Part shown: positions 20,623-33,046 of the stretch, one piece after another | Layout of the letters: each line of letters starts with the position of its first letter | Numbering within the stretch: position 1 is the first letter of the stretch | Origin: Skeletonema tropicum | Lineage: Eukaryota > Bacillariophyta > Thalassiosirophyceae > Thalassiosirales > Thalassiosiraceae | Direction of reading: 5' to 3' | NCBI GenBank assembly: GCA_037178625.1 | Contig: CM074134.1 | Span: forward strand, 3,242,350-3,306,349 | DNA length: 64,000 nucleotides | Notes under the pieces: generated by a model | The model's input: only the letters and a program-made list of their open reading frames with translations | Told to the model about the DNA's origin: nothing | Database searches by the model: none | Made by a program: the position numbers and the translations under genes

Positions 20623-23600
20623 TTATCCCTCTTTTTCCGACGCATCCACAAGAGCTTTGAACAACCCTCCTTCACGTGAAAGCAACGTGGATGGCTTATC
20701 AAATTCCGCAGCCCTTCCATCGTCCATGACTAGCACGAGATCACTATCCATAATTGTATTCAGACGATGCGCTACTGTAATACACGTGGCATTCTTAAAC
20801 TCTTCTCGAAAGACTCTCTGAATTCGGGCATCAGTCTCTCCATCGACAGATGCTGTGGCCTCGTCCATAATCACAACTTGAGCGCCCGTGAGCATTGCAC
20901 GTGCAATTACCATCAACTGCCTCTGACCAACTGAGAAGTTGGAGCCTCCTTCCGTTACTGCCTCCGAAAGCGATTTGATTGGTTGAGCGCGGCCGCCTCC
21001 AAAATTGGATGATTCGCCGCTAAAGTAAGATGACAAGGAGTTGCTGGAATAATTCTTCACTACTGAGCTGTACAAGCCAACGTGCTGCAGGACTTCAAAA
21101 AGCCTGTCGTCATCATACTCATCGAAAGGATCAAGGTTGGTGCGTACAGTGCCACTAAATAACACCGGATCTTGTGGGATGACAGCAATCTTTGACCTTA
21201 GCGTCTTCAAGCCCACTGAGCTAATGTCTACACCGTCAATCTTAATGCTGCCTGAATCTAGCTCAACAAGTCGCAACAATGCAACCATCAAAGTAGACTT
21301 GCCTGCACCAGTCCTTCCTACAACTCCGACTTTCGCTTGTGGAGGGATAGAAATATTCAGTCCCTTGAGCACAAGCGGTAAGCCCGGGCGATATCTAAGC
21401 TTTGAATTGATGAACTCAATGCGCCCATCAGTAGGCCAATTAGAAGGTAGTGACTCGTCTGTTTCAGTCAACCTCGGAGCTTCGGATGCGATCTGAGAGT
21501 ATTGTTGAATTCTTTCGACTATCGCAAGAAAAAGGTGCGATGGAATGGAATGAAGGTGAGCTGCTTAGATCAAAGAAGCTTACAAAAAAAAAGTCAGATA
21601 GAACTTACCTGCCACCATATTCGCCTCAAGATCACTTGCCATTCGAACTGTCCAATTCAGTGACTGAGTAATAGACAACGCAAATGAAATTGAAAGGCCG
21701 GCCAATCCGGCAAAGATTTCATCGCCTCCCCGAGCGCCGTGCTGTATGATGCTCACGAAGCACGCCACGAACACAATCATTGTGCCACAAAATTCAAGCC
21801 TGACAGACAACCAGCACTGAGCAGCAAAAGTCAAACGATATGCAGTTTGCTGCACGTTGACCATGTTGATCATTCGCTTATTCAAGTTTTCTTCTGCCCC
21901 GAAGGCTCGAATAGTAAGGACTCCATCAAGCGTCTCAGATAGCAATGCATAAATTGGTGATCTACTGACTGAATCGAGCCGCTTCAACTCACGGTACGTC
22001 ATTGTGAAGAAATTCTGTTGATGCATGTAGAAAAAGAGGAGCGGAATGAGACCAAAAACGAACTTGGGAGTAACTGACGTCACAACCACGATAGTGCTCA
22101 AGACTGCTGCCATTGTAGAGAAGTATGACCTTCCCGACACAACCAGTTGCTCATCAACAGTGTACATATCCTTTGAGAATCTGTTCATAATTCTACCGAT
22201 CGGTGTGGTATCGAAGAAGGCCATCGGAGCATGAAGAATAGTATCGAGCAGATCATCAAACATGACTTTGGAAGCTCGCAGTCCGGAAAAGTTGAATATA
22301 AGGAGACGCACAAATGTTGCAAAGATGGCACTAAAAAACAGCGACAACAAAGTGTGAGTATTCAGAGGAGATGACACAGAGACAAGTCAACTGATAATGG
22401 ATTGCATCGTGACACACCTGAAATTGATCACTGCATACATCCCTAGAAAGAACACGACATTTGCTCCTCCACTCTGACTCCAATGTGTAAGCCACCACTT
22501 CGACAAGACTTGCAAAGCCTCCACTACAGCAAACATGGAAAGAATGGTTAAACCAACCGATAATCCTCCAGCAGCCTTCGACCATGAAATGTACACTTGG
22601 CGATCAACTGCACCCTTTTCACGTTCTTTGAATTCATCCGTCATTAAAGCACCCGCCTTCTCATCAATGTTTCCTTCCCCTGCTGAATCATCAACTGATT
22701 GGATGGACATCTTTCTTTGGATGGACATCTTTCTTGTCGGACTTGTCGGAGCGGGAGCAATAACTTTGGATACTTCGGGTTCGCCACCAAGATCTAAATT
22801 TGCAGACATGTTGTCATCTTCTGGATTGAAATCCACGTCATTGCCAGACGTATCCATTGCGCCTACGGACGTTTCTGACAGAACTTTCAAAAAGGCCGAG
22901 AATCGAGAGTTTGGATCAGAAGATAGCTCTGAAAACGTACCAACTTCCTGCACACGGCCATCTCCGAGACAAATAATCTTATCTACCATTGGATGACTCA
23001 AATACTGCAAGGCGTTTGTAACCAAAATAACTGTGGCATTTCTCTCGACACTCTCCTTTCCCTTTGATTTTCCCAACAACATCTCGTCCACAATGCATCG
23101 ATTGAAGAGATCTTTGCCCACGTGTGCGTCAACAGCTGCCAGTGGATCATCGAGCAAGTAGACATCGGCATCATGGTACACAGTCCTAGCGAGAGCTACT
23201 CTAGCTTTCTGTCCGCCACTCAAAGTTATACCCTTCTCGCCGATTTCGGTTTGATCTCCATGCGGCAAGAGTGAAAAGTCATGCGTCAAAGAAGAGACTT
23301 CCACCGCTAACTTGTATCGCTCTTCGTCGATGGCTTCTCCGCCAGCTCCCTTTGAACCGTGCTTTGAGATAGGGGCATGTCCAAACAAGATATTATTTCG
23401 CACCGTATCATTGAGGATAAATGGACTCTGAACAAACGTCCCAAGCGTGCCCTTGACAGCAAGTTCCGTGCCTGTAAGCGGCCGACCTTCCCCAAGAATT
23501 GAGTTGATAAGCGTACTTTTGCCAGCACCGACACCACCTACCACTGCAACAAACTCCCCCTTCTTCACATGCATAGTCACACGGCGCAAAGAGAGCAACG

Positions 23601-25497
23601 AGGAGGGTGAAAATTCTCCTCCCTCTTCATTCTCATCCATCAACATCGAATGCGAACTAATAGTCCCCGTGGTATCACTGAGCTTTGCAATAGTATTTTC
23701 AGCATCGATCAATTGCGCCTTCAACAAAGCCATTTCCCATTGTTGATTTAGTTCCGCCTCTCGCATCAAACGTGCTTGCTGATGCATCAACCCACGAATA
23801 CCACCCTTCTTCTTCTTCTCCCCCTCCTCTTCCAACAACATTGGCTTTTTGGAATCGTAGACAAACGTACCATTATTGATATAAATCTCCCCATTTTGCT
23901 CCAATGACCCCTCTCCAACATGTTGGTACTCCTCGGCCAACAAGAATTTCCGTACACGCTCAAATGAAATACTCGCCTCAATAATCCTATTGATGATTTG
24001 TGGCAACATGAAAAGGGGGAACCTCAAAATATCAAAGAGTGCCAATGCAGTAAGCGCCTGAGCCACATCGAGATGATGCTGTCCAATCATTGTGTACGCC
24101 CCAAATGTTGCTAAACTAACTAACAGTGGCGTAGACGAATACATGGAAACGGACATGGCCGAGGTGATAAAGTATTGTCTCAATTTGAGCATTTCGATGT
24201 TGCGAAGATTGGAGAGTTTGGTTCGAAAGTTCTCCTCCCACGCCTGGATTTTGATAATCTGAAATAAGAATTAGTAGAAGCGCGGCATTCGAATAAGCAA
24301 AGAAGCAAATAATACTAACAAAGATAAATAATTGTAGTGCAACCCACAACTCACCTTCATGGCATTCATCAACTCATTATTCAACGACACCCTCTCATCC
24401 CTCGCCTTCATCAATATCTTTTGTATTCCCGATAAATACCCCGCAACAAATTTCGTTACCGGAATCAACACCACAATCACCACCACGCCCGCCAGGCAAC
24501 TTGGCCCAACCTGCCCCCACAAAAAGTACATGGCAAGACCAATCTGAAAAAAGCTATACCACACCGCATGCAAATAGGTCATTAAATCTTGCATCCGTTG
24601 GGCATCAATCCCAACTAGATTGACAATTTCACCTGGTCCACCCCCATTGCCAAAGGTATGCCGTTCTTTCAATGACAACTGCAATGACTTTTTATACACC
24701 GCCAACACCACGGCCGTACGAATTTGCAACCCGCAAGTATAACACTTGTAAAAATAATGCCGCAATGAAATCGACATGACAATCTGACTGACAGTTACCA
24801 ATACAGTGAGCATCACCCCCCGATGAAGTGGTGCGTCGCCATTGCGCAAGAATTGAATGAGGTGATTGAGTACCTGTGGCCCCACGAAGATGTTACTGTC
24901 GTGTACTAATTTCAGTAATCCCGCGCGGAGAAAGTCGGCACCGAATGCTCGTGCGAGTGCCTTGATGAGAGATGCTTGGTAGCTGCTGATGCTGGTGGTT
25001 GTGGTGGGCTGCACTAACAATCGAAATGTTTCATTATTGATATCATCACCGGTAGTATTTGCTGCCCTCTCCAACTCATCATTCCAACACCTCCAAAAGC
25101 GTTCATAAACTTGACTAGTTTCACAATCCTCCGGCAATGGCAGATCGTCTAAATCCTCCACGTTCAATTGACCATTGACATTGCCAGTTTCTAGTAGAGG
25201 TGAGATCCAATCGAAGGTAATGTCGGACCAAATCTTTGATAGGGAGCGAAGGGCCTTGGTGAATTTTGTTGGATCGGTTTGGACGGCCTTATTGTTGAAA
25301 GATTTTGTGGATGACAACACTGGAGAAGAAGAAGGAGGCTTCTTTTTTTCTTGAGTGGATGATGATACTGCCGATAGTAGTGGGATATGCTCGGTCGTCG
25401 TCACATGATTGGTAGTAGTAGTAGACGGCACGTCATTGTCGTCTCCGTCGCCCTCTTGGTGGACTTGGATGGCACCGTAGTAGGCCTTGCCGCTCAT
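20623..25497 (-). CDS. ABC transporter, ABCC (MRP) type, full length, 4 exons
   Basis: ATP-driven exporter of organic anions or conjugates by family. Minus-strand exons are 25497-24355, 24258-22418, 22330-21609 and 21518-20623. The three GT-AG introns (96, 87 and 90 bp) keep the frame and give about 1533 residues. Order is TMD1, NBD1, TMD2, NBD2, with a ~100-residue hydrophilic N-terminus and no TMD0, so it is of the short MRP4-like form. NBD1 has GGVGAGKST, LSGGQKARVALAR and VYLLDDPLAAVD. NBD2 has GRTGAGKST, FSVGQRQLMVIAR and VVIMDEATASVD. NBD1 has Asp in place of the catalytic Glu, as usual in ABCC proteins. TMD2 keeps the family's FFDTTPIGRIMNRFSKD. A linker with two copies of RKMSIQ lies between NBD1 and TMD2. 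Location is probably the vacuolar or plasma membrane; the substrate is unknown. Confidence 0.93.
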
Positions 25498-26865
25498 GGT
25501 TGGTTTTTGAATTTTGAGTCATCGAAGATCGAAGTCGGAGGATTTTTTCCCAGCTTTCATTTTTTTTAGTTTTACCTCGCCGCCCGCCAGCGTGGCAGAG
25601 ACAGGCATCTTCATCTTCGAAAAAATAGAAAACGTGCCACCTATTTAATTTACCAATAATGTACCAAAGAAGATATCAGGTTAGTTTGTGGCTATTTCTG
25701 CTGTTCAAGGTCTGGGATGGAATCTCCCGTCTCAAGTGTTTGATTCAATAGTCAATATTAAGTCATTTCCTCGCAACCGTCCAATATTACAATAGGTGTG
25801 CCTTAGCCTTAGGTACAGTAGGTACTGGCATAATAAGCAATACTAGAGAGATCTCTGCCATTTATAGCAGTAGCAGATTTCTCTTCCAAAGCTTTGTGAA
25901 TGGAGAAGCTCTTCGCATGTTGGAACAAATCACAAATAATGGTGATTGTTTCGAAATCTGCAAAATTCTTGAACGCATGTTGTTAGAACTGCAAAAGTCC
26001 CGTGCGTGCAAGAAGATTCGTCCCCCTTTTCACGGATGAATTCCGTGTCCTGTTTTCCTGAAGGAAACAAAACTGAGTCAGAGCCTCCGAAGCTCGTCAG
26101 CCACTGGTGCCCCATACACATGCTACTCTGTTGAGAGCAAGCAATCAAGGGGAGGCAGTGTCGCCGATGTGCCCGGAGGACATATCCCTGTTTGAGACTT
26201 TAACTTCTTCCCCACTTCTTCTGTAGGTGGTGGGGAAGTAGATAGGCGAAATGGCTATACAGATAGAGCTGCTACTGGCCGTCACATAGATGCAACGGGT
26301 CCAGGCGACGAGCTATCATCCGTCGACAGCATGCAGTTCATGAGAATAGACATCTAGGGAGTTCATCTCAGGGAAATAACATGTTACAATAAGATGGGGA
26401 TAAACTTCGTTATGATTATGATGTAGTTACGAAGTATATACGCAATAGAATGAGTCGTCGTCGCAATCAGGTGGTCTCAGCAACTGATATAGATAATTTC
26501 TTGGAGGCTATCAAGATGAATTGCATATAAATCTTGCCGATCCTGAAATAGTTGATAGGGAAGCAGCAAGATTACTTGAGGAGAATGCAAAGTATCATGA
26601 TCATGTTCCTTGGATTGGGGACCTGTCTGAGCAGAAACCGAGTGGTGATGAATGCAGCACTAAAGATCGCAATACGACACTACTAAGGTTGCTGCTAGAT
26701 TATGGTTCTATCTTAGGTTCATGGTCGGGTTCATGGTCGGCTGCAAACGGGTGGTGGAGGTGATGCTTCAACCTCCACCGGTCTTTAGGCTGCATGCGTC
26801 AGATCCAGCATGCTTTCTCCAGGTACATGTCTGAGATACCCATCTTCCAAGCTTCCAACACACCT
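25498..26865. other. intergenic, no gene recognised
   Basis: The first ~100 bases form the ABCC upstream region. A plus-strand open piece at about 26521-26763 and an adjoining out-of-frame piece (26390-26530) suggest a decayed coding sequence, but I recognise no family. No RNA gene is seen. Confidence 0.35.
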
Positions 26866-27808
26866 CTAAGCGTGCTGGGTTTCTGTGCTCTTACTTGGTA
26901 ATACGGTTGGTGATATGTTGTCTATATGAAGGTACCACGGTCGGACTTCACGGTGGTGGGTAGCGGCAAGGTGCTTGGATGGGTAGTCACCCATGTTCTC
27001 TTTTCCTGGATGCCATGTAATCTTAACTAATTTGCGTTTGACTTGGTCGGTGACCCAAAAGTAATTCTTCCTCATTGAAAGTGACCGATGCTTTTTCACC
27101 GTGTCGTTCGCGATGCCGGTGGCTGTGGCATTGTTGCAATGGACCGGTGTGGGGGGGCTGTCCAAGTTCTTCCAGGGTGAGGCGGAGGATTTTTCCTTCT
27201 TTGCAATTGTGGAAGAGACCACCCAGTTCCGCCTCTGCGGCTGATGCTACGACGTATTTGAGGATGTTGCTTACAGCATAGACTGCACCATTGACTGGGA
27301 TGGGTTGATCCTCGATCGGGACGGAGCCAAGGAAGTGCCATCCTGCGATCCTCCTTCGTGCCCGCGTTTCAGATAACGATGCATCACTGTGGATGTTGAG
27401 GATCATGTGGGATGCACGATACTGTATCTTTGCGTCTGGGTGCGTTGCGAGATAGTCTAGAAATTGGTGGGCTCTTTTCTCGGTATCCTCGGTCGCTTTC
27501 GCTTGTTCGGATGCGAGAGATCCCAGTGCCAGTGCGACAAGGATGGTGTTGTCAATGGCGCGGCCATAGTAGAGGCCGGCTCCGACAATTTGTTGAATGC
27601 GGCGTTTCCGCTTCGGATCTAGAGGGGGGCTGAAGTGTCTTTGTCCATTGTTTCCTGTGCTGCCGCTCCTACTTCTTTGTTGGTGCTGGATGGGGGATGT
27701 CCTGAGTCCTGAGGTCGTCGTGGTTTTTGATGGTTGAAGTTTAAGAGCATTTTCTCGACGTATCCTGGCATAAGTAGATAGTGTCACAGTGCGATTTGCT
27801 AATCCCAC
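26866..27808 (-). pseudogene. copia-type retrotransposon pol remnant (RNase H end)
   Basis: Two overlapping frames (27808-27023 and 27222-26866) carry successive parts of a copia-like RNase H region. Visible blocks are LVALALGSLASEQAKATEDT, HSDASLSETRARRR, SAAEAELGGLFHN and TATGIANDTVKKHRS, then the tail KRKLVKITWHPGKENMGDY with YPSKH. A frameshift between about 27100 and 27220 separates them. The usual CDN block reads CNN, so a catalytic Asp appears lost. Integrase and reverse transcriptase are absent, so the copy is 5'-truncated and inactive. Confidence 0.75.
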
Positions 27809-28872
27809 TCAAGGGTTATCTCGCAATACTTACATTTTTCCATCCCAATCAGATTTGACTTGTAGTGCTCGCATGAAGAAGGTCTCTGCATCGCTTTGTT
27901 TAGATACAACCTCGCGAGACGTACTTAGGAATTAATACATAGAAGTGCGGGGAGAGCATTGGTTGCTACACGAATCAGCCGTGCGTGCGGTGATCTCTTG
28001 CTCTTGCCTTCAAGTGAGTGTCACAGAACTCGTGCGTATGTATGTTTGAAATTCTGGAAATACTCATCTTGCCGGTCATCTTGTTCTACTTATTCATGCT
28101 CGAAATTGAGCGAGGACCTCAAAATTGTTGTTCACCACAGCCACAGCACCCTTGCAACATCAGTGCTGTAACTCTGCAACAATAATGCTCTAGACCTTTG
28201 CCTATGCTCCAGCTTCAGGCCTCCAGCTCCGGCAAATACAAATGCATCATCTCTTGCTACAATGAAGTTCACAATCAAAGAAGAGTTGCGCTCGAGCTTC
28301 ATAAGCATGACAAACTTGATCTACTTGGACGAGGCATCAACAATCTCCATCTCCTTGGACGAGAAAGAAATAGAAGTCGGAAACCTAATGAATCGCACGA
28401 GAAGCTTTGGTTCAAGCGAAACAGTACTCAAAGACTGCAATGATCATTACTCCTTCAAGTTGATAGTGCTATCTATGTGGAGGAAAGAAGAAGACATAGC
28501 CGATGGAAGGCGGTGATGCTGAATGCATGGTTCGAGGATCTTGAGAAGCAAACACAAGACAAGCATCTTTAAAAAGTCATGCTTCCTAGTAGGTATGGGT
28601 ATGGTATCCGATGATGATGAAAAGAAATCGAGGGGGCAATGTATATTTGTTGCTTGGACAAGTCAGAATGTGCTCATGCGTGTGCTTGTTGCAGTTTTGC
28701 TGTATTGTGTAAATAAGGGTAACCCCAGTGAAAGATGCACTAGTTGGATGCACTGAACTTGCTATTTGTTTACTAATATGATGATACTAATTCACTTCTC
28801 TTGTCTATGTCCTTACATCTGACACGATTGACCTATTCTTCATCGTCTCGTCACTATTGTATATCTCCCCTC
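27809..28872. other. intergenic, nothing firm
   Basis: Two short plus-strand frames overlap at 28198-28516 (81 and 84 codons). The second begins MKFTIKEELRSS and is acidic, but neither has a recognisable motif, and I cannot tell them from chance. The remainder shows no repeats or structure that I can see. Confidence 0.35.
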
Positions 28873-29779
28873 CTAAGTAAGATCTCCCACTTCAAATGCG
28901 TTTGGTGGCAAATTGAGAAAAGAAAGGACACTATTCATCACAATATCTTGAGGTAAAAAACATTGGAGTGTAGGCGCAACATCCTCATCCAATAGGCGGC
29001 GATGCTCTGCTTTGTAGTCAATAATTCTCTCAAGAAGTGATTCAATCCAATCTTGTATTGTCTGGGCCTTTTCTCCCACGATATCCACCTCATCATGATC
29101 ATCATATTCATAGTAGCCAGCATCTGCATTGGGGAGAACCTGATTGATTGCATCAATTTCTTCATTCATATCATTTCTCCAGTCCTCCAAATGTAATGCG
29201 GCGATAGTCTCATGAAGCTCCCCCTCACAACGAGATCTACGCGATTCAAATTTTCACACCCTTGAAATGTGTTATCAACAGCAATCAAGCCATCTCTCAA
29301 TGGAATGGTGATCCTTTCAAGAGAGGTGCAGTTGAGGAATGCATTACCAAATGTTGCGCGTCCATCAGGGCCTGATCATGACCGAATGCACTATAATTAA
29401 CGATCCTAACGGATGTCAGATTGATGCCCCGCAAAGAAATGCAGCTACCAAATGCGTAATCTTCAATAATTTCCAAATCGCCGCATTCAACATCCGTCAG
29501 AGCATCACAGCCAGCGAATGCCCCCCGTTCAACAATTTTGACACCCGGCATGATCACTCGTCTCAAGGAATGGCACTCAGAGAATGCTTCTTCTTCAATC
29601 TTTTCGACATCCTTATGGAAGACGACTTCCACGATGTTGGGATGATCTTCGAATGCCGAACGCAGAATGACGGTGACGGATTCATGCACGAAGATATGAG
29701 TTGCACCGCGGGGAATACGTTCGCCTTCCTCACCCCTGTAGATGTATCGCATGAAATTGTTAACGCCCCTTGCCGCCAT
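28873..29779 (-). pseudogene. BspA-type leucine-rich repeat protein, frameshifted
   Basis: BspA-like LRRs (LRR_5) are a large diatom family of unclear role, possibly extracellular or scaffold proteins. The first frame (29779-29297) starts MAARGVNNFMRYIYRGEEGE and holds about five ~23-residue repeats with the pattern AFxxCxSLRxxxxPxVKIVExGAF. Coding potential then moves frame near 29375: the repeat NCTSLERITIP and FQGCENLNRVDL reads in another frame. A second change near 29235 looks like a 2-bp GT duplication. The C-terminal part, 29190-28873, is the usual tail with DWRNDMNEEIDAINQ and an FLNLPPNAFEVGD end. Two shifts in 900 bp favour a pseudogene over a sequencing error. Confidence 0.7.
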
Positions 29780-30207
29780 GATAGATAGTAAAATATTTTA
29801 GCATGTGTTTCGAATTGACAAGTAGTGTTTAGATATGCTGAGCTTCTCGTTGTCATTGAAGCAAGTACATAGCGTAGCAAGATTGGGTTATGGTTATGGT
29901 GTGGAGTTGGGTTGAAACTTGAAACAGGCGGAGCGGGAAGGCTGTTCCGAGCCGAGGGGCTTTAAATTAGGTTTCTGTGCTACGGTAACCTTCGTATCAC
30001 TGGTAAATGAAAATATTTGGAACAGAAAAGCATCTGTGAATGGCTGAGAAGTAAGACTCTTGAGTCGACTGAGAGCTACTTCTTTGTGAAGTAGATCTGC
30101 CACCTGTAAGGTAGGTACAATAAAGATGAAATTTGGTCATCATTATAATGACGACGCTGTTATCGGACCATTGTTGCTCTCATCGGCCCTCGGGGCGCCT
30201 GTAACAG

Positions 30208-30290
30208 ATCAAACGTTGTCACTGTAGCAATGAGCCGCTTGTAGTGGCCCAAAACACTTGCCTACGATAGCATAGAAGCATATCAGGATT
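30208..30290 (+). repeat. dispersed repeat, copy 1 (second copy at 46970-47032)
   Basis: ATCAAACGTTGTCACTGTAG and TGGCCCAAAACACTTGCC, then GCATAGAAGCATATCAGG, match 46970-47032. This copy has a ~20-bp insertion (AATGAGCCGCTTGTAG) in the middle. Confidence 0.8.
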
Positions 30291-30704
30291 GCATAGACTA
30301 ATACATCTCTACAAGCTATGCTATAGCTTGGTAGATGACCTAATGCCGCCAAGTAGTCAGAGGATGAGACATCAAACACAAGGTAGCCAACTTCAATATC
30401 ACGAATTCTCCCCAATGAAGTAAAATTTGGCCACCAAACCTGATAGAGCGAAAGGAAATCACTTCTTCATCTTTTATACATCCGGATAACATGTACCTCT
30501 AGTAGAGTGAAGGACGATGAGACCACAACAACTTCTCACTCTTGTTTCTCCATGTCACTCGCAGCAGCTATCCATAAAGCAACAAAGCAGCAGCAGCAGC
30601 AGCAGCGTACGCGACGGCCGAGTTGATAGCAACACAAACAAGTCGTCCAATTGCGCCGCCGCCGCCAAGGACACGGAAGATGTTGCATCTCGAAGTGAGG
30701 AAAC

Positions 30705-31016
30705 AAATTAAGGAATAGCAGTGAATGATGTATGATGTAGAATATTATCATGAAAGTTTGAGGAGTGTTATGGAATCACTTTGTTGGTAGCGCCTATTTG
30801 AACATTGTTGCTTTAATTTCAGTGGAGGGATAAGAAGTGAAAGCAACAAGTAGAGGAAGCAAATTGAGGAATAGCAGCGAATGGTGTATGATGTAGAATA
30901 TTATCATGAAAGTTTGAGGAGAGTTATGGAATCACTTTGTTGGTAGCGCCTATTTGAACATTGTTGCTTTAATTTCAGTGGAGGGATAAGAAGTGAAAGC
31001 AACAAGTAGACATGAA
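30705..31016 (+). repeat. 156-bp tandem duplication
   Basis: Two adjacent copies (about 30705-30860 and 30861-31016) share TAGAATATTATCATGAAAG, TGTTGGTAGCGCCTATTTG and GGAGGGATAAGAAGTGAAAG. Only a handful of base differences separate them, such as GTGAATGATG against GCGAATGGTG. No coding potential. Confidence 0.9.
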
Positions 31017-31097
31017 GTGGATTGAGCATGTGCCACAATATTGTGCTCTGGAACCCCAAACTCAGAGAGTGCGGTCCGAAGACGTTTAACATGCCCA

Positions 31098-31167
31098 GGG
31101 CCAATTTGTATAGCACCGGCTTCCACGGTGCTGGGCCAATTTATATAGCACCGGCTTCCACGGTGCT
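31098..31167 (+). repeat. 35-bp tandem duplication containing a hairpin
   Basis: Two copies of a 35-bp unit starting GGGCCAATTT. Each holds AGCACCGGCTTCCACGGTGCT, a 7-bp perfect stem with a 7-base loop. One base differs between copies (TGTATAG / TATATAG). Confidence 0.85.
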
Positions 31168-31249
31168 GAAGTTGTTGCTCGATCTCATCTACTGTTCTTC
31201 CCGATCATGAATCATGTAACTCACCTGTAATCATCGGCCATCGGCTGCG

Positions 31250-31640
31250 GTCGCCAGAAAAGCGCCTGCTTCAATAGCGGCCGGCGAGCGGAGGAGAGTT
31301 GGCCGACATGGTGGTTTGGTAGTAATGATGTTGACGGTTTGCTCGAAAAATTATGAGCTGTGCTCAGCAAGCAGAGGCAGCGGCATGTGGCTTCGATAGC
31401 AATTTGCCATCCATGATTGAATGAATAGCTGTGAGAGCGCCTCACGAAGCAGTCTGTCGGTATGATTGAATGAACAAATGGCTGTAAGAGCGCTCAATGC
31501 TGCCGGTGTTGGCGACATCATGATCGATCTCACCATCTTGTGAGCTCTTTTTGATGATTTTTGTTCACGTGACATGAGCGACAGTAAAGTCGAGTACCGG
31601 AGTGACAGGCAATGTTCAAGTTGAGCTTGAACTCATCAGT
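31250..31640 (-). repeat. dispersed repeat related to 9040-9320 and 10893-11015
   Basis: Read on the minus strand it carries CAATCATACCGACAGACTGC, CATTCAATCATGGATGG, TGCTGAGCACAGCTCATAAT and CATGTCGGCCAACTCTC, in the order seen at the other sites. The last block, with CCGGCCGCTAT, is shared with 10970-11000. Confidence 0.6.
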
Positions 31641-33046
31641 ACTTATTTTGCATCAAATCCTCTTCCTACCCTACATAAAAGTAGATATCTATCGCCTGTG
31701 CCGTCCGCAGCATCACAGGGAACAACATAACCAACGTTACCACCAGAAGTAGTACTACTGAAACGACACTTTCGTACAAAGTATCCACATCTAATAAAGG
31801 TGGCCATTGAGGGGAAGTACATATTATTATACGGAGTTGGGTTCTGGTTCTGTTGATTATCGTAGTCATAGTATTACATCCAAATTTCATCGTGTGAAGA
31901 AGAACAAGTTTGATATATACAGAAGAGCGGTTGTGATGAAGAGCGTTGTGTGTTGTGTAGTTGCTGGGATGGTGTGTGGTTGAAGTGAGAAGAAGGAGAA
32001 AGAACAATCTGGTGTAGAGTCGGAGTAACGAGATGCATGGGAACAACCAAACAAAGCTTGATTTACAAAATATTAGATAGCGGAATAATATATTTAGACA
32101 GCAGTTGCCAACGAATGAACGAGCTCTCATCATCATCATCATTTTTGCAGATTTGCATTGGCAGGTCAGGCAGCCCCAGGTCTGATGTGTGAGTCTGACA
32201 CGACACAAACACGACTTGCGCTAATATTGTCCTTATCCATTCAATCGATGCATTGTCATTAGATACGCATGTCAAGTAACGCCGCTTGTTGTGAACAGCT
32301 GGTTGTGGACAAAAAAGTCAAGATACTATTTGGGCGCATCTAGTCCAACCTTGTCCTATCGATGTCAACTATAAATTATAAAGCAGCATCTTTTGATGTG
32401 CATTTTAGGTAGGGTAGAAGCTCCTCTTTGAACCTCATGTCCATACTCACCTGGTCATTTGGTAATTTCTACCAACGCTGTTACAGACGGGAGATGTAAC
32501 GACTATAGGAAGATGCAACGACTATACAGTAGCAGAGTAAACCGCAAACCAGACAATCAGATTAAGATTGAGATCCCAGGCGATGTGTTCATTTGCTATG
32601 GCTCTTGCATGTGAAAGTGTTGAAGTCAGGTGGAAATGTGTTGATCTCTTTCCAGTGTCTATCTAATATCATGGTCTTGGATGAGCGGCTGGTCGCGTCC
32701 TGAGGCTGTGGATGGAAGACATCATTTCAGGAGCTTATTTCTCATTTCTCCTGTGTTTATCTTCGGCACATGAACCGGTAGTAAAAAGTGTCTTGATGTC
32801 TCCTTGATCTGATCGTGTTTCCTTTAGGTTTGCAATTCGCATCATTCTGTGTTGTCCGTTGACAGAGAAGCGACACTTCTTCGCCTTCTGCTTTTACATC
32901 ATCTTTTCTGAATAGAGCAGTTGCCCCGCTCTCCCGAGTTGGATAGAGTAAGAAGTAGTAGCCGCTGCAACTTCAGTGCATTTCTGTTTCTGTCTCAGTT
33001 GTCAGTTCTACAAATCCATCTCATCCAATCGAACGAAACACTGCTG

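Larger units (their letters stand above)
29780..32920. other. repeat-rich gene-poor stretch
   Basis: Contains the dispersed repeats and tandem duplications listed separately and a (GCA)n run at about 30588-30606. A 180-codon minus-strand frame at 31666-32208 has a hydrophobic C-terminus, but low-complexity His, Met and Leu runs make it doubtful. From 32210 to 32920 I see nothing. Confidence 0.4.

Noticed and set aside
28198..28516. Two overlapping plus-strand frames of 81 and 84 codons
   Set aside because: No domain or duplication to decide between them; left unannotated.
31666..32208. 180-codon minus-strand frame with a hydrophobic C-terminus
   Set aside because: Runs of Met, His and Leu from low-complexity DNA and no recognisable domain; could not separate it from chance.
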